Positions 22,495-23,796 of a DNA stretch of 23,796 nucleotides are shown here, in pieces. The translations under genes were made by a program, and so were the position numbers. Within the stretch, counting starts at the first letter, position 1; each line of letters opens with the position of its first letter. A model generated the notes under the pieces. That model saw nothing but the letters and a program-made list of their open reading frames with translations, did not search any database and was not told the DNA's origin. This stretch comes from Bacillota bacterium (GTDB lineage: Bacteria > Bacillota_I > Bacilli_A > RFN20 > CAG-826), in the NCBI GenBank assembly GCA_030831415.1, contig JAURLC010000078.1, positions 1 through 23,796 of the forward strand. The letters run 5' to 3'.

Positions 22495-23796
22495 ATGAAA
22501 TATCTTAAACTTTTATATCGTTTTACTGAAGGGCATCGCGCTCGTTACTTACTCTCATTCGTAATCCTTTTTTTTGCGCTACTTTTCTTACTCTTATCTA
22601 CCTTTATGACCAAAGTATTAGTCGATACATTATTGGTGGTTCCCCCATCGGGTCCTGTCGATACTTTTTTAACGAATTTATTTGGTGGCCAAGCGTTCTT
22701 ACGTGACAATTTATGGTTATTTACGGTCATAGTTATTGGTTTGGGTGTGTCTCGAGCCTTGATGTTTTTTTCACGTCTCATCATTCGTGGGCTAATGGAT
22801 GTTGACTTAGGTAAAAAAATCCAGCTGGAACTTTTTTATCATATTGAACGATTGCCTTACAGTTATATAAAGAAAAATAAATCAGGTGATTTAATTCAAA
22901 CATGTACGCGTGATTTAGATATTGTACGTCGATTTCTAGTACGTCAAATTAACTCCATCATCTATACGATTTTCCTCACTTCTATTGCATTTGCGTTACT
23001 CTTAACGGTTTCATGGCAAATTGCTGTCTCAAGTACGATCGTCCTTCCATTTATGTTTCTTTACTCCTACTTTCTTATTAAGCGCGTACGAAAATTATTT
23101 CGCGTTACCGAAGATAGCGATGGGTTAGTCTCCGCAAAAATCGAAGAGACGTTATCGGGGATTCGCCTCGTAAAAGCGTACAATAATGAACCATACGAAA
23201 TTAAAGATTTTGATGACCATTTATTTGATTATCGCAAGAAATTTATTCGTTGGAGGCTTGTATCGAGTTTCTTTTTCTCCTCTACGGATATTTTAGTCTT
23301 TGGCCAAATTGCACTCACCACTGCTTTTGGACTTTATTTAACCGTCATCGGAACCATTACAACGGGGTCGTTAGTCGTCGCTCTTCAATTTGTTTCCATG
23401 GTGGTTTGGCCGGTAAGAGATGTCGCGATGACGCTATCCAATCTCGCCCAAGCGATGGCCTCAATTGATCGTTTAAATTTGATTTTAAATCAACCTTTAG
23501 AAGAGATTGAAGCCGGTGAGAGACCTGAGGTAAAAGGAGCGATTTCCTTTGAAAATATGTCGTTTCATTATGATGATAGTGATGAAGTCTTTATTAAAAA
23601 TTTCTCATTGGAAATTAAACCTGGAGAAACCGTTGCCATCATGGGGAAAACCGGATCAGGAAAATCGACATTATCTCACTTATTAACGAGACTTTATGAT
23701 TACACATCTGGATCCATCAAGGTTGATGGTGTCGAATTAAAAACGATTGCCAAAGAACACATTCGTCGTCAAATTGCGACCGTTCTCCAAGAACCG
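22495..23796 (+). CDS. ABC exporter, fused membrane and ATPase domains (truncated by window end)
   Basis: The gene is open from the ATG at 22495 to the window end, 434 codons. The protein begins MKYLKLLYRFTEGHRARYLL and has a six-helix type I exporter membrane domain. The YSYIKKNKSGDLIQTCTRDL segment and the following DIVRRF motif are typical of this family's first intracellular loop. The nucleotide-binding domain starts near residue 340 (ISFENMSFHY). It shows Walker A GKTGSGKSTLSHLL and the Q-loop VLQEP at the very end; signature and Walker B lie outside the window. It could be half of a heterodimer whose partner gene follows, as is common in Firmicutes. The substrate cannot be told. It is divergent from the flippase operon. 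Confidence 0.93.
   Translation, partial: MKYLKLLYRFTEGHRARYLLSFVILFFALLFLLLSTFMTKVLVDTLLVVPPSGPVDTFLTNLFGGQAFLRDNLWLFTVIVIGLGVSRALMFFSRLIIRGLMDVDLGKKIQLELFYHIERLPYSYIKKNKSGDLIQTCTRDLDIVRRFLVRQINSIIYTIFLTSIAFALLLTVSWQIAVSSTIVLPFMFLYSYFLIKRVRKLFRVTEDSDGLVSAKIEETLSGIRLVKAYNNEPYEIKDFDDHLFDYRKKFIRWRLVSSFFFSSTDILVFGQIALTTAFGLYLTVIGTITTGSLVVALQFVSMVVWPVRDVAMTLSNLAQAMASIDRLNLILNQPLEEIEAGERPEVKGAISFENMSFHYDDSDEVFIKNFSLEIKPGETVAIMGKTGSGKSTLSHLLTRLYDYTSGSIKVDGVELKTIAKEHIRRQIATVLQEP

Noticed and set aside
22545..22784. Minus-strand frame inside the ABC exporter
   Set aside because: Low-complexity Lys/Thr/Asn composition, opposite a clear exporter membrane domain.
1..23796. Mobile elements, CRISPR arrays, tRNA/rRNA genes, riboswitches, TGA-as-Trp code
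   Set aside because: No transposase, direct-repeat array, cloverleaf or riboswitch leader was seen, and several genes end at TGA with normal homologous C-termini.

Overview
This window comes from a low-GC Firmicute or Mollicute-type genome. TGA is used as a stop (cca, gpsA upstream partner der, sufC) and tryptophan is TGG, so the standard bacterial code applies and the Mycoplasma code does not. The compact gene order, the shortened CCA enzyme and SufD, a glycosyltransferase resembling the Acholeplasma monoglucosyl-diacylglycerol synthase, and the lack of sporulation or wall genes suggest a deep-branching Acholeplasma/Izemoplasma-like or Erysipelotrichia-like lineage. That placement is inference. 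Nearly everything is chromosomal housekeeping. I see no transposon, phage, CRISPR array, tRNA or rRNA.

Left block (1-5355): on the minus strand, a small membrane protein, cmk, der and gpsA form a tightly coupled operon, followed by hup with its terminator, then cca and the start of a dnaD-like gene from a separate promoter. A plus-strand ferredoxin (4557-4754) converges on a RibU-like ECF substrate-binding gene. cmk/der/gpsA/hup, cca/dnaD and fer/ribU are all neighbours in one region of the Bacillus chromosome, so this block is ancestral synteny.

Middle block (5359-14223), all minus: sufC-sufD-sufS-sufU-sufB (Fe-S cluster assembly) runs directly into mnmG-rsmG (tRNA modification, 16S methylation) and then parA-parB, which have their own promoter inside the end of rsmG. 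The ParB homologue keeps its helix-turn-helix but has lost all three CTP-binding motifs.

Right block (14430-23796): two overlapping large lipoproteins of the PrsA/SurA foldase type (plus), a strong terminator, and a HIT protein. A minus-strand operon (flippase-like membrane protein, GT4 lipid glycosyltransferase, RecX, YhaM) converges on the HIT gene. A plus-strand ABC exporter is cut by the window end.

The most interesting non-gene signal is a recurring promoter design. Several genes have a near-perfect -10 box (often TGn-extended) only 6-20 bases before the start codon and no Shine-Dalgarno, which predicts leaderless or very short-leader mRNAs. Operon-internal genes and the suf, foldase, hup and hit genes carry normal AGGAGG-type sites. 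The best protein-level leads are the degenerate ParB, the minimal CCA enzyme with an ExD metal site, and the tandem lipoproteins with a split or decayed PPIase domain.
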